Positions 15,875 through 24,449 of a stretch of DNA of 31,523 bases are shown here, one piece after another. The notes under the pieces are model-generated. The model ran no database searches, had not been told where the DNA came from, and saw only the letters and a program-made list of their open reading frames with translations. Position numbers and translations under genes: made by a program. The DNA comes from Bordetella parapertussis (GTDB lineage Bacteria; Pseudomonadota; Gammaproteobacteria; Burkholderiales; Burkholderiaceae_B), in the NCBI GenBank assembly GCA_945862495.1, contig CAMAYM010000017.1:1-31523 (forward strand), read 5' to 3'. Within the stretch, counting starts at the first letter, position 1. Each line of letters opens with the position of its first letter.

Positions 15875-16887
15875 TGCACCCAAGATTACCCCTCGTGAAC
15901 GATCGCAAGACGTTGCTGCTATCTGGCTCAATGCTAGTGCTGCTTGGCTTGGCATTGATCGCATTGCGAGCGGGGGCGGTAGACATGCCGTGGTCTGATT
16001 TTTTTGCGCTACTGTTGGGGCATGAGGTCGCGGACCCAATCCTGCAAACGGTACTGTTTGAATTGCGCCTGCCTCGTGTGTTGTTTGCCATCATTGTGGG
16101 TGGCGCCTTGGCCTTAAGCGGTGCTGTGATGCAGGCCTTGTTCCGCAATCCGCTCGCAGAGCCAACTTTGATCGGCATTTCAGCTGGCGCTTCGCTCGGT
16201 GCCGTGACCGCGCTCATGCTTGGGTTTGGCAGTCTACTTGCCAGCGGCTTTGCTGGTTTCGCTGGCGCGACGATTGCAACGTTTGTGGCCTATTTGATGG
16301 GTCGCCGCTACCCAGGGGTTGCAGGTTTGCTACTTGCGGGAATTGCGATCAATGCATTTGCGTTGAGTCTGGTGAGCGTGCTGATTACTTTTGCCTCGGA
16401 TGCGCAGTTTCGAAGCTTTTCTTTCTGGTCTCTGGGCAGTTTGACGCGCGCGAGTTGGTCGGCTCTCGTGTGGCTCTTGCCGTGGTCTGTTCTGATATCC
16501 CTGTGGTTGGTTACGCGTTGGCGTGTGCTGAATGCGTTATTGCTGGGTGAGCGTGAGGCGCTTCATCTTGGTTTTGCGTTAAACCGTGTGCGACGCGAAC
16601 TCATCGTTGCTATTTGTTTATTGGTGGGGCCGTTGGTTGCCGTGACAGGAGGCATCGCATTTATTGGTTTAGTGATGCCGCACGTTTTGAGGCTATGGCT
16701 GGGAGCAGATCACCGTTTGCTTTTGCCGATGTCCTGGGTCGGTGGCGCTGTGGCTTTACTGCTTGCTGATGGGCTTGCGCGCCTGGTGGTGATGCCCGCC
16801 GAACTGCCGGTCGGCGTGATCACCAGTCTGGTAGGGGGGCCATTTTTTCTTTGGTTATTGATGCGTGGAGCGCCTCAAAAACCTTAG
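15874..16887 (+). CDS. FecCD-family ABC transporter permease (iron-siderophore/heme/B12 type)
   Basis: The 337-aa integral membrane protein has about nine or ten helices and clear FecCD signatures: LRLPRVLFAIIVGGALALSG (about 60-79), the MQALFRNPLAEPTLIGISAG segment (about 82-101), and GGIAFIGLVMPHVLRLWLG (about 260-278), which forms the loop contacting the ATPase. Such permeases pair with a substrate-binding protein and an ATP-binding subunit, and neither is encoded in the window. The start overlaps the stop of the exported four-cysteine protein (TAATG). The substrate cannot be told from sequence. Confidence 0.88.
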   Translation: MHPRLPLVNDRKTLLLSGSMLVLLGLALIALRAGAVDMPWSDFFALLLGHEVADPILQTVLFELRLPRVLFAIIVGGALALSGAVMQALFRNPLAEPTLIGISAGASLGAVTALMLGFGSLLASGFAGFAGATIATFVAYLMGRRYPGVAGLLLAGIAINAFALSLVSVLITFASDAQFRSFSFWSLGSLTRASWSALVWLLPWSVLISLWLVTRWRVLNALLLGEREALHLGFALNRVRRELIVAICLLVGPLVAVTGGIAFIGLVMPHVLRLWLGADHRLLLPMSWVGGAVALLLADGLARLVVMPAELPVGVITSLVGGPFFLWLLMRGAPQKP

Positions 16888-16912
16888 GGCTTTGACATAC
16901 CCCCGCTTCACA

Positions 16913-18457
16913 TTAAAGTCCGAGTGAGCCCCAGATTGCATCCACATGTGCTTTGGTGGCGGCATCCATCTGAATGGGTGTTCCCCATTCTCTCTGCGTT
17001 TCACCAGGCCATTTGTTGGTCGCATCCATACCCATTTTTCCACCGAGTCCTGACACCGGTGAAGCAAAGTCCAGATAATCAATGGGTGTGTTTTCCACCA
17101 GCAAGGTATCCCGGACGGGATCCATGCGCGTGGTCATCGCCCATACGACTTCTTTCCAGTCACGTGGGTTGATGTCTTGATCGACTACTACGATGAACTT
17201 GGTATACATGAACTGTCTGAGCAAGCTCCATAGGCCGAACATGACTCTTTTTGCATGGCCTGGATATTGTTTTCGGATCGACACCACGGCGAGTCGATAG
17301 CTGCAGCCTTCGGGTGGTAAATAAAAATCAACAATCTCAGGAAGTTGTCGACGCAAAATGGGGACAAACACTTCGTTGAGCGCCACACCTAGAACCGCAG
17401 GCTCATCGGGCGGTTTGCCTGTGTAGGTGGAGTGATAAATGGGATTGCGCCGCATGGTGATGCGATCAACGGTAAAGACCGGAAACCAGTCTTGCTCGTT
17501 GTAATAGCCTGTGTGATCGCCGTAAGGTCCCTCCAAGGCTAATTCGTAGTCGGAAGAGGGGGGCGGATTGACGCCCTCGGGGACGACGGGTTTGATCGCG
17601 CGTGGATCACTGCTCGGGAGGAGATGGCCTTCTAGGATGATCTCTGCTGTCGCGGGGACGGATAGACTGCTCCCGATCGCGGAAGTGACTTCTGTGCGCC
17701 CGCCTCTTAAAAGGCCTGCGAATTGATATTCGGACAGAGAGTCAGGGACAGGCGTCACTGCGCCGAGTGTGGTGGCGGGATCGGCCCCAAGTGCCACGGC
17801 AATCGGGAAAGGGGTTCCAGGGTGCGCGAGCGAGTGATCTCTAAAATCCAGGGCGCCGCCGCGGTGTGAGAGCCACCGCATGATGAGTTTGTTGCGACCG
17901 ACGACTTGTTGACGATAGATGCCGAGGTTTTGACGCTTGGCATTCGGTCCGCGCGTAATGACGAGTCCCCAAGTCAGTAAAGGCGCGATATCGCCTGGCC
18001 AGCAGGTTTGAATCGGGAGTTTGTCCAAGTCGACGTCGTTGCCTTCCAAGACGATTTCCTGACAGGGCGCTCCGCGAACGTTCTTTGGACTCATATCCCA
18101 AAGCGCAGCTTTGAGCATAGCGACTTTGGCCAGCGCGTCTTTAAATCCTTTTGGGGCTTCGGGTTCGCGCAGGCTGGCTAGTAACTCTCCGATGTCACGT
18201 AAGGCGGTCGTATCCGCGGCGCCCATGCCTTGGGCCACGCGGGTCGGGGTGCCAAACAAGTTGGTGAGCACGGGTATGTCGCTTTTCTTGCCGAGATGCT
18301 GTGTATTTTGAAAAATCAGTGCGGGTCCTTCGGCTTTTAGCACCCGATCTGAAATTTCAGTCATCTCCAGCACGCTTGATACAGGCGAATCAATACGTTT
18401 GAGATCGTTGTTTTTTTCAAGTTGCGAGATGAAGTCTCTCAGGTCTTTGTATTTCAA
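16913..18457 (-). CDS. ubiD: 4-hydroxy-3-polyprenylbenzoate decarboxylase (UbiD family)
   Basis: UbiD removes the carboxyl group from the polyprenyl-hydroxybenzoate intermediate of ubiquinone synthesis, using prenylated FMN made by UbiX. The 514-aa length and the motifs fit the family: MKYKDLRDFI at the N-terminus, NLGIYRQQVVGRNKLIMRW with the cofactor-binding region, SHRGGALDF, and EGPYGDHTGYY with a metal or cofactor ligand Glu. ubiX is not in the window. It converges on the FecCD permease with a 25-bp gap and lies 26 nt downstream of the aminotransferase gene, with which it may be cotranscribed. Confidence 0.95.
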   Translation of the reverse strand: MKYKDLRDFISQLEKNNDLKRIDSPVSSVLEMTEISDRVLKAEGPALIFQNTQHLGKKSDIPVLTNLFGTPTRVAQGMGAADTTALRDIGELLASLREPEAPKGFKDALAKVAMLKAALWDMSPKNVRGAPCQEIVLEGNDVDLDKLPIQTCWPGDIAPLLTWGLVITRGPNAKRQNLGIYRQQVVGRNKLIMRWLSHRGGALDFRDHSLAHPGTPFPIAVALGADPATTLGAVTPVPDSLSEYQFAGLLRGGRTEVTSAIGSSLSVPATAEIILEGHLLPSSDPRAIKPVVPEGVNPPPSSDYELALEGPYGDHTGYYNEQDWFPVFTVDRITMRRNPIYHSTYTGKPPDEPAVLGVALNEVFVPILRRQLPEIVDFYLPPEGCSYRLAVVSIRKQYPGHAKRVMFGLWSLLRQFMYTKFIVVVDQDINPRDWKEVVWAMTTRMDPVRDTLLVENTPIDYLDFASPVSGLGGKMGMDATNKWPGETQREWGTPIQMDAATKAHVDAIWGSLGL

Positions 18458-18483
18458 GATGTACGTCCTGGTGTGCTTCTGGG

Positions 18484-19641
18484 TTAACCGAGATAGGTTT
18501 TGATGCGGTGCATGGCTTCTTGTAGGCGTTCAAGGCTTGTGGTGTAGGCAAACCGCATGGTGTGCGCGGCATGGGCCGGTCCAAAATCGAGCCCGGGGAC
18601 AGCGGCTACGCGAGCACCGTGCAGCAGTGCTTGTGAAAAAGCACCGCTGTCGGATGCGTGTGCAGAGATGTCGGCATACACATAAAAGGCGCCGTCGGGC
18701 TTGACCGGGACGGTGATGTCGAGGGCTTGCAAGGCTGGCACAATAAAGTCCCGACGTTTTTTGAATGCCTCGCGCCGTTGTTCATGCAGTGCGATTGTTT
18801 CTGACTCAAAGCACGCGAGTGCGCCATACTGCGCGAGCGTGGGGGCGCAGATCGCGAGACTGGCGGCCATTTTTTCAATCGGTGCAGCAAGGTGTGTTGG
18901 CACGATCATCCAGCCGAGTCGCCAGCCTGTCATGTTGAAGTATTTTGAAAAACTGTTGAGGATGATGATGTCATCGTCGAGGCTGAGCGCAGATTGGCGT
19001 TGACCGTCATAAGAAAGGCTCAGATAGATCTCATCCATCATGACAAAGCCGTTGCGTGCCCGCACTTCTTTGAAAATTTTAGACAGCTCGGCTCTTTCAA
19101 TAGACGTACCAGTGGGGTTGCTCGGCGAGGCGATCAGCACCCCGCGTGTCTTGGGCCCCCAGTGTTGAGCAATATCTTGGGCGGAAAGTTGAAATCTCGA
19201 GGCGGCGGTGGTCGGGATGAGTTTGGTGGTGCCGCCAGCGGAGCCAACAAAATTTCGATTGGGTGGGTAGCAGGGGTCCGGCATGAGGACTTCGTCACCC
19301 GGATTGACAAGTGCCATGGCGGCGAGCAACAGTGCGCCGCTCGCGCCTGAGGTCACGATCACACGTTGCGGGTCAACGGGGGCGCCGAGGTGCGTCGCGT
19401 AGAATCCAGCAATCGCTTCACGCAGCTCTGGCAGGCCTGCCGGTGGGCAATAACCACTTTTCCCTGCACGCGCCGCGTGTTCCATTGCTGCCACAACGGC
19501 CGGCGCTGCGGTAAAGTCAGGTTCTCCGACACCAAGGCTGATAATGTCGATGCCGGCACGCGTCAGCGTCGAGGCTTCTTTTAAAAGCTCGACTGCGTGA
19601 AATGTGACTGTATCGTGTGTGCGTGCTGCAAGTGCCGTCAT
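18484..19641 (-). CDS. Pyridoxal-phosphate-dependent class I/II aminotransferase
   Basis: The 385-aa fold-type I aminotransferase has ISLGVGEPDF near the N-terminus, SNPTG (174-178), Asp203 in MMDEIY, and the Schiff-base lysine Lys233 in NSFSKYFNMTGWRLGW. A C-terminal MRFAYTTS carries the expected substrate-carboxylate arginine. The family includes aspartate, alanine and aromatic aminotransferases, and the substrate cannot be assigned by inspection. It is divergent from the FAD-type protein gene, with starts only about 32 bp apart, so any promoters must overlap the coding ends. Confidence 0.9.
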   Translation of the reverse strand: MTALAARTHDTVTFHAVELLKEASTLTRAGIDIISLGVGEPDFTAAPAVVAAMEHAARAGKSGYCPPAGLPELREAIAGFYATHLGAPVDPQRVIVTSGASGALLLAAMALVNPGDEVLMPDPCYPPNRNFVGSAGGTTKLIPTTAASRFQLSAQDIAQHWGPKTRGVLIASPSNPTGTSIERAELSKIFKEVRARNGFVMMDEIYLSLSYDGQRQSALSLDDDIIILNSFSKYFNMTGWRLGWMIVPTHLAAPIEKMAASLAICAPTLAQYGALACFESETIALHEQRREAFKKRRDFIVPALQALDITVPVKPDGAFYVYADISAHASDSGAFSQALLHGARVAAVPGLDFGPAHAAHTMRFAYTTSLERLQEAMHRIKTYLG

Positions 19642-19673
19642 CGTGCCATTCTCCCTCTAGGAACAGAATTGTA

Positions 19674-20618
19674 GTGGTTACTCAACCGTCTCGAAGGGCT
19701 TTTCTCATTGGCCGCAGAACACCTGCGACGCCTTGGGGGCAGTTTTGTGCCCGACTTTCACGCGTCTGTGTAGGCCGCGTGCAATGGGATCAGGAGGCGC
19801 AGACGTCACAAGCGTGGCTTTATCCCGCCCGGGATATTGATGTCCAGCATGCGCAGGCCTTATGCGGTCAGCTCGGTGTGCAGTTGATCATGATGGATTC
19901 TGAAGCCTGTCCTGATCCAGAGCGTCCGATCTTGTGGGTGGATTCGCACGCAGAAGGGGCCCATTCTGAGCTAGAGGATCCCAGCGCACGCCTTTGGCGT
20001 GTTGAGGCGGGTGTGACGCTTGGGACGCTTTATCAAAAAGGCGTTGGGATGTTTGCGGAGGATCCGGCTCTTAGGGAGTCTAGCCTCACGATTGCCCAAT
20101 GGTTTGCGCAGCCCTTTGCAGGCAATTTAAGGCAAAGCGGCATCGTCCAGGCAGAGGTGTTACTTGCAGATGGCACGCTGGAACGGCTAGGTCCCTTTGG
20201 GGCGAAGGGCAGTGCGTCACTCAAAAGTCTGTCGATGCAAAGAAATATCCCTCGGTTGTTTGAGCTTGCACAATCTAGAGATGCCGCGCTGTGCGCGCAA
20301 TGCCAAGAATGGCCCTCTCGTTATCGTTTGGATGCCCTAATGTCTCAAGCGGGGGACTCGCCTAATTTAGCTTGGCTGTTTGTTGGGCATGGTGGTAGCC
20401 TAGCTTGGTTACAAACCGTTTGGATTCAAACAGCTGAGTGTTCTTTGCCCGATCAGCATGTTTCTGGTGATCAGGCGATCGCAGACCAGGGGCTTGATGC
20501 AGAGGTTGGGCACGCTTCGGTTTTACTGGATCAGTCGATCAAGCAGATCTTGGATCCCGCGGGGGTATTTGGCAAGACTCCACCCGCAAAAGGGCTAGAA
20601 TTCCCTCAATTAAATTGA
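19674..20618 (+). CDS. Divergent FAD_binding_4-like (GlcE-type) protein, probably cofactor loop lost
   Basis: The protein resembles FAD-linked oxidases of the glycolate oxidase GlcE type in pieces: LWRVEAGVTLGTLYQKG (about 108-124), a middle region GNLRQSG...EVLLADGTLERLGPFG (about 150-176), and a C-terminal IKQILDPAGVFGKTP. The usual glycine-rich pyrophosphate-binding loop before the VEAG segment is not visible; the matching place reads LGVQLIMMDSEACPD. The N-terminus has a Tat-like SRRAFL (6-11) but no hydrophobic core after it. I chose GTG at 19674 (314 aa, AGGA upstream); an in-frame ATG at 19617 would run into the divergent gene. It lies 23 bp upstream of maeB. Its function is unknown. 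Confidence 0.65.
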   Translation: MVTQPSRRAFLIGRRTPATPWGQFCARLSRVCVGRVQWDQEAQTSQAWLYPARDIDVQHAQALCGQLGVQLIMMDSEACPDPERPILWVDSHAEGAHSELEDPSARLWRVEAGVTLGTLYQKGVGMFAEDPALRESSLTIAQWFAQPFAGNLRQSGIVQAEVLLADGTLERLGPFGAKGSASLKSLSMQRNIPRLFELAQSRDAALCAQCQEWPSRYRLDALMSQAGDSPNLAWLFVGHGGSLAWLQTVWIQTAECSLPDQHVSGDQAIADQGLDAEVGHASVLLDQSIKQILDPAGVFGKTPPAKGLEFPQLN

Positions 20619-20641
20619 TTTGTTAAAAGACAAAAACAGAT

Positions 20642-22957
20642 ATGGAAAAAACTTTTCGCCAAGCTGCTCTTGATTATCACGAGCAAGGTCGCCCCGGTAA
20701 GATTTCGATTGCCCCAACAAAGATGCTGTCTAACCAGCGGGATTTGGCTCTGGCGTACTCCCCTGGCGTGGCGGCAGCTTGCGAGGAGATCGTGATCGAT
20801 CCGGCGAATGTCTTTCGCTATACCGCGCGCGGAAACTTAGTGGGTGTCATCACCAACGGTACAGCGGTACTTGGTTTAGGCAATATTGGCGCCTTAGCGT
20901 CAAAGCCTGTCATGGAAGGCAAGGCGGTATTGTTTAAAAAATTCGCCGGCATTGACGTGTTTGATATCGAAATTAATGAGCAGGACCCAGATAAGCTCGT
21001 TGACATTATCGCCAGCCTTGAACCGACGTTCGGCGGCATCAATCTTGAGGACATCAAAGCACCTGAGTGCTTTACAGTCGAGCGCAAATTGCGTGAGCGT
21101 ATGAAGATTCCGGTCTTCCATGACGATCAGCACGGTACAGCAATTTGTGTGTCCGCCGCATTTATCAATGGCCTGAAAGTCGTTGGTAAGGATATCGATA
21201 AGGTTAAAGTGGTGGTGTCGGGCGCAGGTGCTGCCGCACTCGCGTGTTTGGATTTGATGGTGGATCTGGGCTTGCCGCTTAAGAACATCTGGGTGTCAGA
21301 TATTGAAGGTGTCGTCTACGAGGGGCGAGTTGCTTTGATGGACCCCGACAAAGCCCGCTTTGCCCAAAAAACAGAGGCGCGTAAATTGGCGGACATCATT
21401 GCCGATGCGGATGTTTTTCTTGGCTTATCCGCCGGTGGAGTGCTTAAGCCTGAAATGGTCAAGGTCATGGCCAAGCGCCCGTTGATTTTGGCGCTGGCCA
21501 ATCCTAATCCTGAGATTCTTCCCGCGGATGCGCATGCGGTCCGGGATGACATTGTGATGGCCACAGGACGGTCCGACTATCCCAACCAAGTCAATAACGT
21601 TTTGTGCTTTCCTTATATTTTCCGCGGTGCCTTAGATGTGGGTGCCACCACCATCACGCGCGAAATGGAAAAAGCAGCGGTAATCGCGATTGGTGATTTG
21701 GCGCAAGAGGAACAAAGCGACATCGTGGCGGCAGCCTACGGCAATTACGATGTTTCGTTTGGTCCCAAGTCCTTTATTCCCAAACCGTTTGACCCTCGCC
21801 TCCTTGTACGTATTGCGCCAGCGGTAGCCAAAGCGGCGATGGAATGTGGCGTGGCGACGCGTCCGATTGCAGATCTGGATGCCTACGTCGAACAACTTGA
21901 GCAGTTTGTGTATCGCTCCGGTGCGTTTATGCGACCGCTGTTTTCGGCGGCTAAGGCTCTCGTGCGTGCGGGCGCCAAGGCGCGTATCGTCTTTACCGAA
22001 GGCGAAGACGAACGTATTTTGCGTGCGGTGCAGGTGATTGTTGATGAGAAATTAGCGAAACCTATTTTGGTCGGCAGGCCTTCTGTTTTGGAGGATCGCA
22101 TCACAAAATTTGGTTTGCGACTGCAATTGGGTGAAGACGTTGAGGTCACCAATCCTGAGTTTGATGAGCGCTTCCATCATTATTGGACGGCCTATTGGGA
22201 AAAGATGTGTCGCCATGGCGTGACCAAAGAAATGGCGCGCATCGAAATGCGCCGTCGCTTGACGCTCATTGGTGCCACGATGGTGCGCATGGGCGACGCG
22301 GACGGTATGATTTGCGGCACAGTGAGTGGTTACTCTGATCATTTGCGCTATGTCGATCAGATGATTGGCAAGCGTCCCGGTGCGGCCACTTATGCTGCAA
22401 TGAACATATTGTTGTTGCCAGAGCAAACACTTGCGTTAGTTGATACGCATGTCAACGACGATCCTACCGCTGAACAAATTGCAGAATTCACGATTGCTGC
22501 GGCAGATCAAATGCGTCGACTCAATGTGATCCCCAAAGTTGCATTATTGTCCCGCTCCAACTTTGGTTCCGGCAGTTCTTCTTCTGGCAGCAAAATGCAA
22601 AAGGCCCTGGAATTAATCCGTGCTTTGCAGCCTGACCTCGAAGTGGACGGTGAGATGCATGGTGACTGCGCGTTAAACGAGGCACTTCGCTTAAAAATAT
22701 TACCTTCGTCTACGCTGAAGGGGGCGGCAAATTTGTTGGTGTGTCCAAATGTGGATTCTGGCAATATCGCTTACAACCTGCTCAAGACAGCCGCAGGTGG
22801 CAACGTCGCGATCGGCCCATTCCTGTTGGGTGCAAATGCACCTGTGCATATTCTCACCACGAGCGCGACGGTGCGTCGTATTGTCAATATGACAGCGTTG
22901 ACGGTGGTTGAGGCCAATGATCCCCGTTATGACGATTTGCAAAAGAAACTGCTGTAA
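20642..22957 (+). CDS. maeB: NADP-dependent malic enzyme (MaeB type, with phosphotransacetylase-like domain)
   Basis: MaeB oxidatively decarboxylates malate to pyruvate and NADPH. The 771-aa protein has the malic enzyme part at residues 1 to about 425 (LALAYSPGVA, DIKAPECFTVERKLRE, PVFHDDQHGTA, VVVSGAGAAALACLDLM) and a phosphotransacetylase-like C-terminal part (about 430-765, with RIVFTEGEDERILRAVQ, GMICGTVSGYSDHLR and LLSRSNFGS). In known hybrid malic enzymes the PTA-like part is regulatory, for example through acetyl-CoA. No Shine-Dalgarno is evident; the leader is A-rich. Confidence 0.97.
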   Translation: MEKTFRQAALDYHEQGRPGKISIAPTKMLSNQRDLALAYSPGVAAACEEIVIDPANVFRYTARGNLVGVITNGTAVLGLGNIGALASKPVMEGKAVLFKKFAGIDVFDIEINEQDPDKLVDIIASLEPTFGGINLEDIKAPECFTVERKLRERMKIPVFHDDQHGTAICVSAAFINGLKVVGKDIDKVKVVVSGAGAAALACLDLMVDLGLPLKNIWVSDIEGVVYEGRVALMDPDKARFAQKTEARKLADIIADADVFLGLSAGGVLKPEMVKVMAKRPLILALANPNPEILPADAHAVRDDIVMATGRSDYPNQVNNVLCFPYIFRGALDVGATTITREMEKAAVIAIGDLAQEEQSDIVAAAYGNYDVSFGPKSFIPKPFDPRLLVRIAPAVAKAAMECGVATRPIADLDAYVEQLEQFVYRSGAFMRPLFSAAKALVRAGAKARIVFTEGEDERILRAVQVIVDEKLAKPILVGRPSVLEDRITKFGLRLQLGEDVEVTNPEFDERFHHYWTAYWEKMCRHGVTKEMARIEMRRRLTLIGATMVRMGDADGMICGTVSGYSDHLRYVDQMIGKRPGAATYAAMNILLLPEQTLALVDTHVNDDPTAEQIAEFTIAAADQMRRLNVIPKVALLSRSNFGSGSSSSGSKMQKALELIRALQPDLEVDGEMHGDCALNEALRLKILPSSTLKGAANLLVCPNVDSGNIAYNLLKTAAGGNVAIGPFLLGANAPVHILTTSATVRRIVNMTALTVVEANDPRYDDLQKKLL

Positions 22958-23004
22958 AAATAGTTGACTGCATCATGCTTTCCGCAATGAACAGCGTTAA
23001 AGGC

Positions 23005-23033
23005 GTGACTGTTTATGATATTTAAAGTATAAA
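23005..23033 (+). promoter_or_regulatory. Candidate sigma-70 promoter of the barstar-like gene
   Basis: GTGACT (23005-23010) and TATAAA (23028-23033) are separated by exactly 17 bp in an AT-rich gap of 165 bp after maeB. Transcription would start near 23040. Two palindromes lie just downstream, so the promoter may be regulated. Confidence 0.45.
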
Positions 23034-23049
23034 AAACTTAATGATCTTT

Positions 23050-23080
23050 TATCGCGATACGATCACTGAATGTCAGTGAT
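23050..23080. promoter_or_regulatory. Pair of palindromes in the barstar leader (operator or RNA hairpin candidates)
   Basis: TATCGCGATA (23050-23059) is a perfect 10-bp palindrome. Next to it ATCACTGA (23062-23069) and TCAGTGAT (23073-23080) form an 8-bp inverted repeat around ATG. They sit between the candidate promoter and the gene start at 23123. No U-run follows, so neither looks like a terminator. Confidence 0.45.
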
Positions 23081-23122
23081 ATAGTCATCCAATAGAGTGG
23101 CCTGCTTGAAGGAGCCATCAGT

Positions 23123-23590
23123 ATGGGTAAGACTCTTGAGCCAGCATTGCGGCAGCTGTTAAAGCGCGGCGGAAACTTTGATCCTCAAGGTGGATTAGAC
23201 GTGGTCGCTGCTGGGGCTAAAGATGCGGGATTGGCTTGGTTTGAAGCGGATTGCGACAAAGCGCGTAGCCGCTCGGCTGTATTTCGCGCGATTGTCAAAG
23301 CGGTTGATTACCCACAGTTTTTTGGTGCGGATTTCGATGGTTTTTACGACTGTTTGTGCGACACGCTGCTTGATCAAAAAGAGGGTGGCTTTGTGCTGGT
23401 GCTCAATCATTTACGTTCCGCTGATCCTGCGATCGTGATGGATGGCGAGCGGTTTTTACAAGTGTTAAACGACGCGGTCGAGTTTGCCCGAGAAAACAAT
23501 CGTGTATTTATTTTTGGCATTCATCACGCGGGCAAACATCCTGAGGCAACGCCCGGTGTGGTCAATGCCTGGAGTGACGAACCCGCTTAA
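23123..23590 (+). CDS. Barstar-family protein
   Basis: The 155-aa protein matches the barstar (ribonuclease inhibitor) fold: SRSAVFRAIVKAVDYPQFFG (49-68) corresponds to the helix and FP.YFG turn, and FDGFYDCLCDTLL (71-83) to the inhibitory helix with acidic residues Asp72 and Asp76. Barstar proteins bind and block barnase-type RNases. The usual Asn-Trp-Asp before the helix is replaced by Asp-Phe-Asp. No barnase-like gene is in the window, so its target may be elsewhere or the protein may have another role. Shine-Dalgarno GGAG lies about 8 nt before the ATG. It converges on rsmE with a 16-bp gap. Confidence 0.85.
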   Translation: MGKTLEPALRQLLKRGGNFDPQGGLDVVAAGAKDAGLAWFEADCDKARSRSAVFRAIVKAVDYPQFFGADFDGFYDCLCDTLLDQKEGGFVLVLNHLRSADPAIVMDGERFLQVLNDAVEFARENNRVFIFGIHHAGKHPEATPGVVNAWSDEPA

Positions 23591-23606
23591 CGTCTAACCA
23601 GCGGCT

Positions 23607-24347
23607 TTACCAGCGCAGCAGAGCCGTGGTAGCCGCCACTAAGGCTAAGCCGGCTGTTTCTGTGCGCAGCACACGCGTGCCAAAGCGAATTGCCTGGGCG
23701 TTATTGCGACTGCAGCTTTGCAACTCTTCAGGACTCCATCCACCTTCTGGTCCGACCAAAAGCGTCAATGCGCGGTCTACTTTGGCTTTGCATGCGGGAT
23801 CGGAAAGATGGGTTTCCAGATCGTCAGAGGCCGAGGGATCGCAGAGTAAGCGCTCTCCAATTGCGCGCGCATTGAGTGCCTCCTCCAGCGTTTGAGGGGG
23901 AGAAATTTGCATCAGGCGATTGCGGCCACACTGCTCAGAGGCCGATTCAATAATGCCTGCCCAATGCGCTAAGCGTTTCTCAAGTCTTGGCCCAGAGAGT
24001 TTCAAAATGCTGCGATGCGCACTGATTGGAACGATGCGGCTGACGCCGAGTTCGACCGCCTTTTCGATCACCCAGTCCATTTTGTCGCCCGAGGGGAGCC
24101 CCTGGAACAGACACAGTTCGCCAGCAAGTTCACTCTCTCTTGGATGGAGTGCACCAAGGGTCACGCAGGCAATTTTTCCTTGAAAATCAAGGGTTCCGGG
24201 TAACTCTCCCCCGCGCCCATCAAATAAAACAATGGTGCTACCGGCCTCTAATCTGCGTACCCGAATGTGATGGGCGACAGAGTTGGGTAGTGAGAGGATT
24301 TGGTGTGCGGAAATCGGTTCTGGGCAATAAAAGCGGGGGTCAGCCAT
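23607..24347 (-). CDS. rsmE: 16S rRNA (uracil1498-N3)-methyltransferase
   Basis: RsmE is a SPOUT methyltransferase modifying U1498 of 16S rRNA. The 246-aa form starting at ATG 24347 begins MADPRFYCPEP, as expected for the family. The PUA-like N-terminal part is followed by the SAM-binding knot with LLVGPEGGWSPEE and FGTRVLRTETAGLALVAA. The frame stays open further upstream, but longer forms reach into the tkt start region and are unlikely. Confidence 0.94.
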   Translation of the reverse strand: MADPRFYCPEPISAHQILSLPNSVAHHIRVRRLEAGSTIVLFDGRGGELPGTLDFQGKIACVTLGALHPRESELAGELCLFQGLPSGDKMDWVIEKAVELGVSRIVPISAHRSILKLSGPRLEKRLAHWAGIIESASEQCGRNRLMQISPPQTLEEALNARAIGERLLCDPSASDDLETHLSDPACKAKVDRALTLLVGPEGGWSPEELQSCSRNNAQAIRFGTRVLRTETAGLALVAATTALLRW

Positions 24348-24449
24348 GCAGGGTGCTCGGTTGTGTCTTGGTGGATGTACGGGTGCTAAACTCCTACGTT
24401 TTGTAACCCATTTTTCTGATCCCGTGAGTACCCGGCCGGGACCCATCGC

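Noticed and set aside
22958..23004. Intrinsic terminator after maeB
   Set aside because: No stem followed by a U-run could be found in the first part of the gap.
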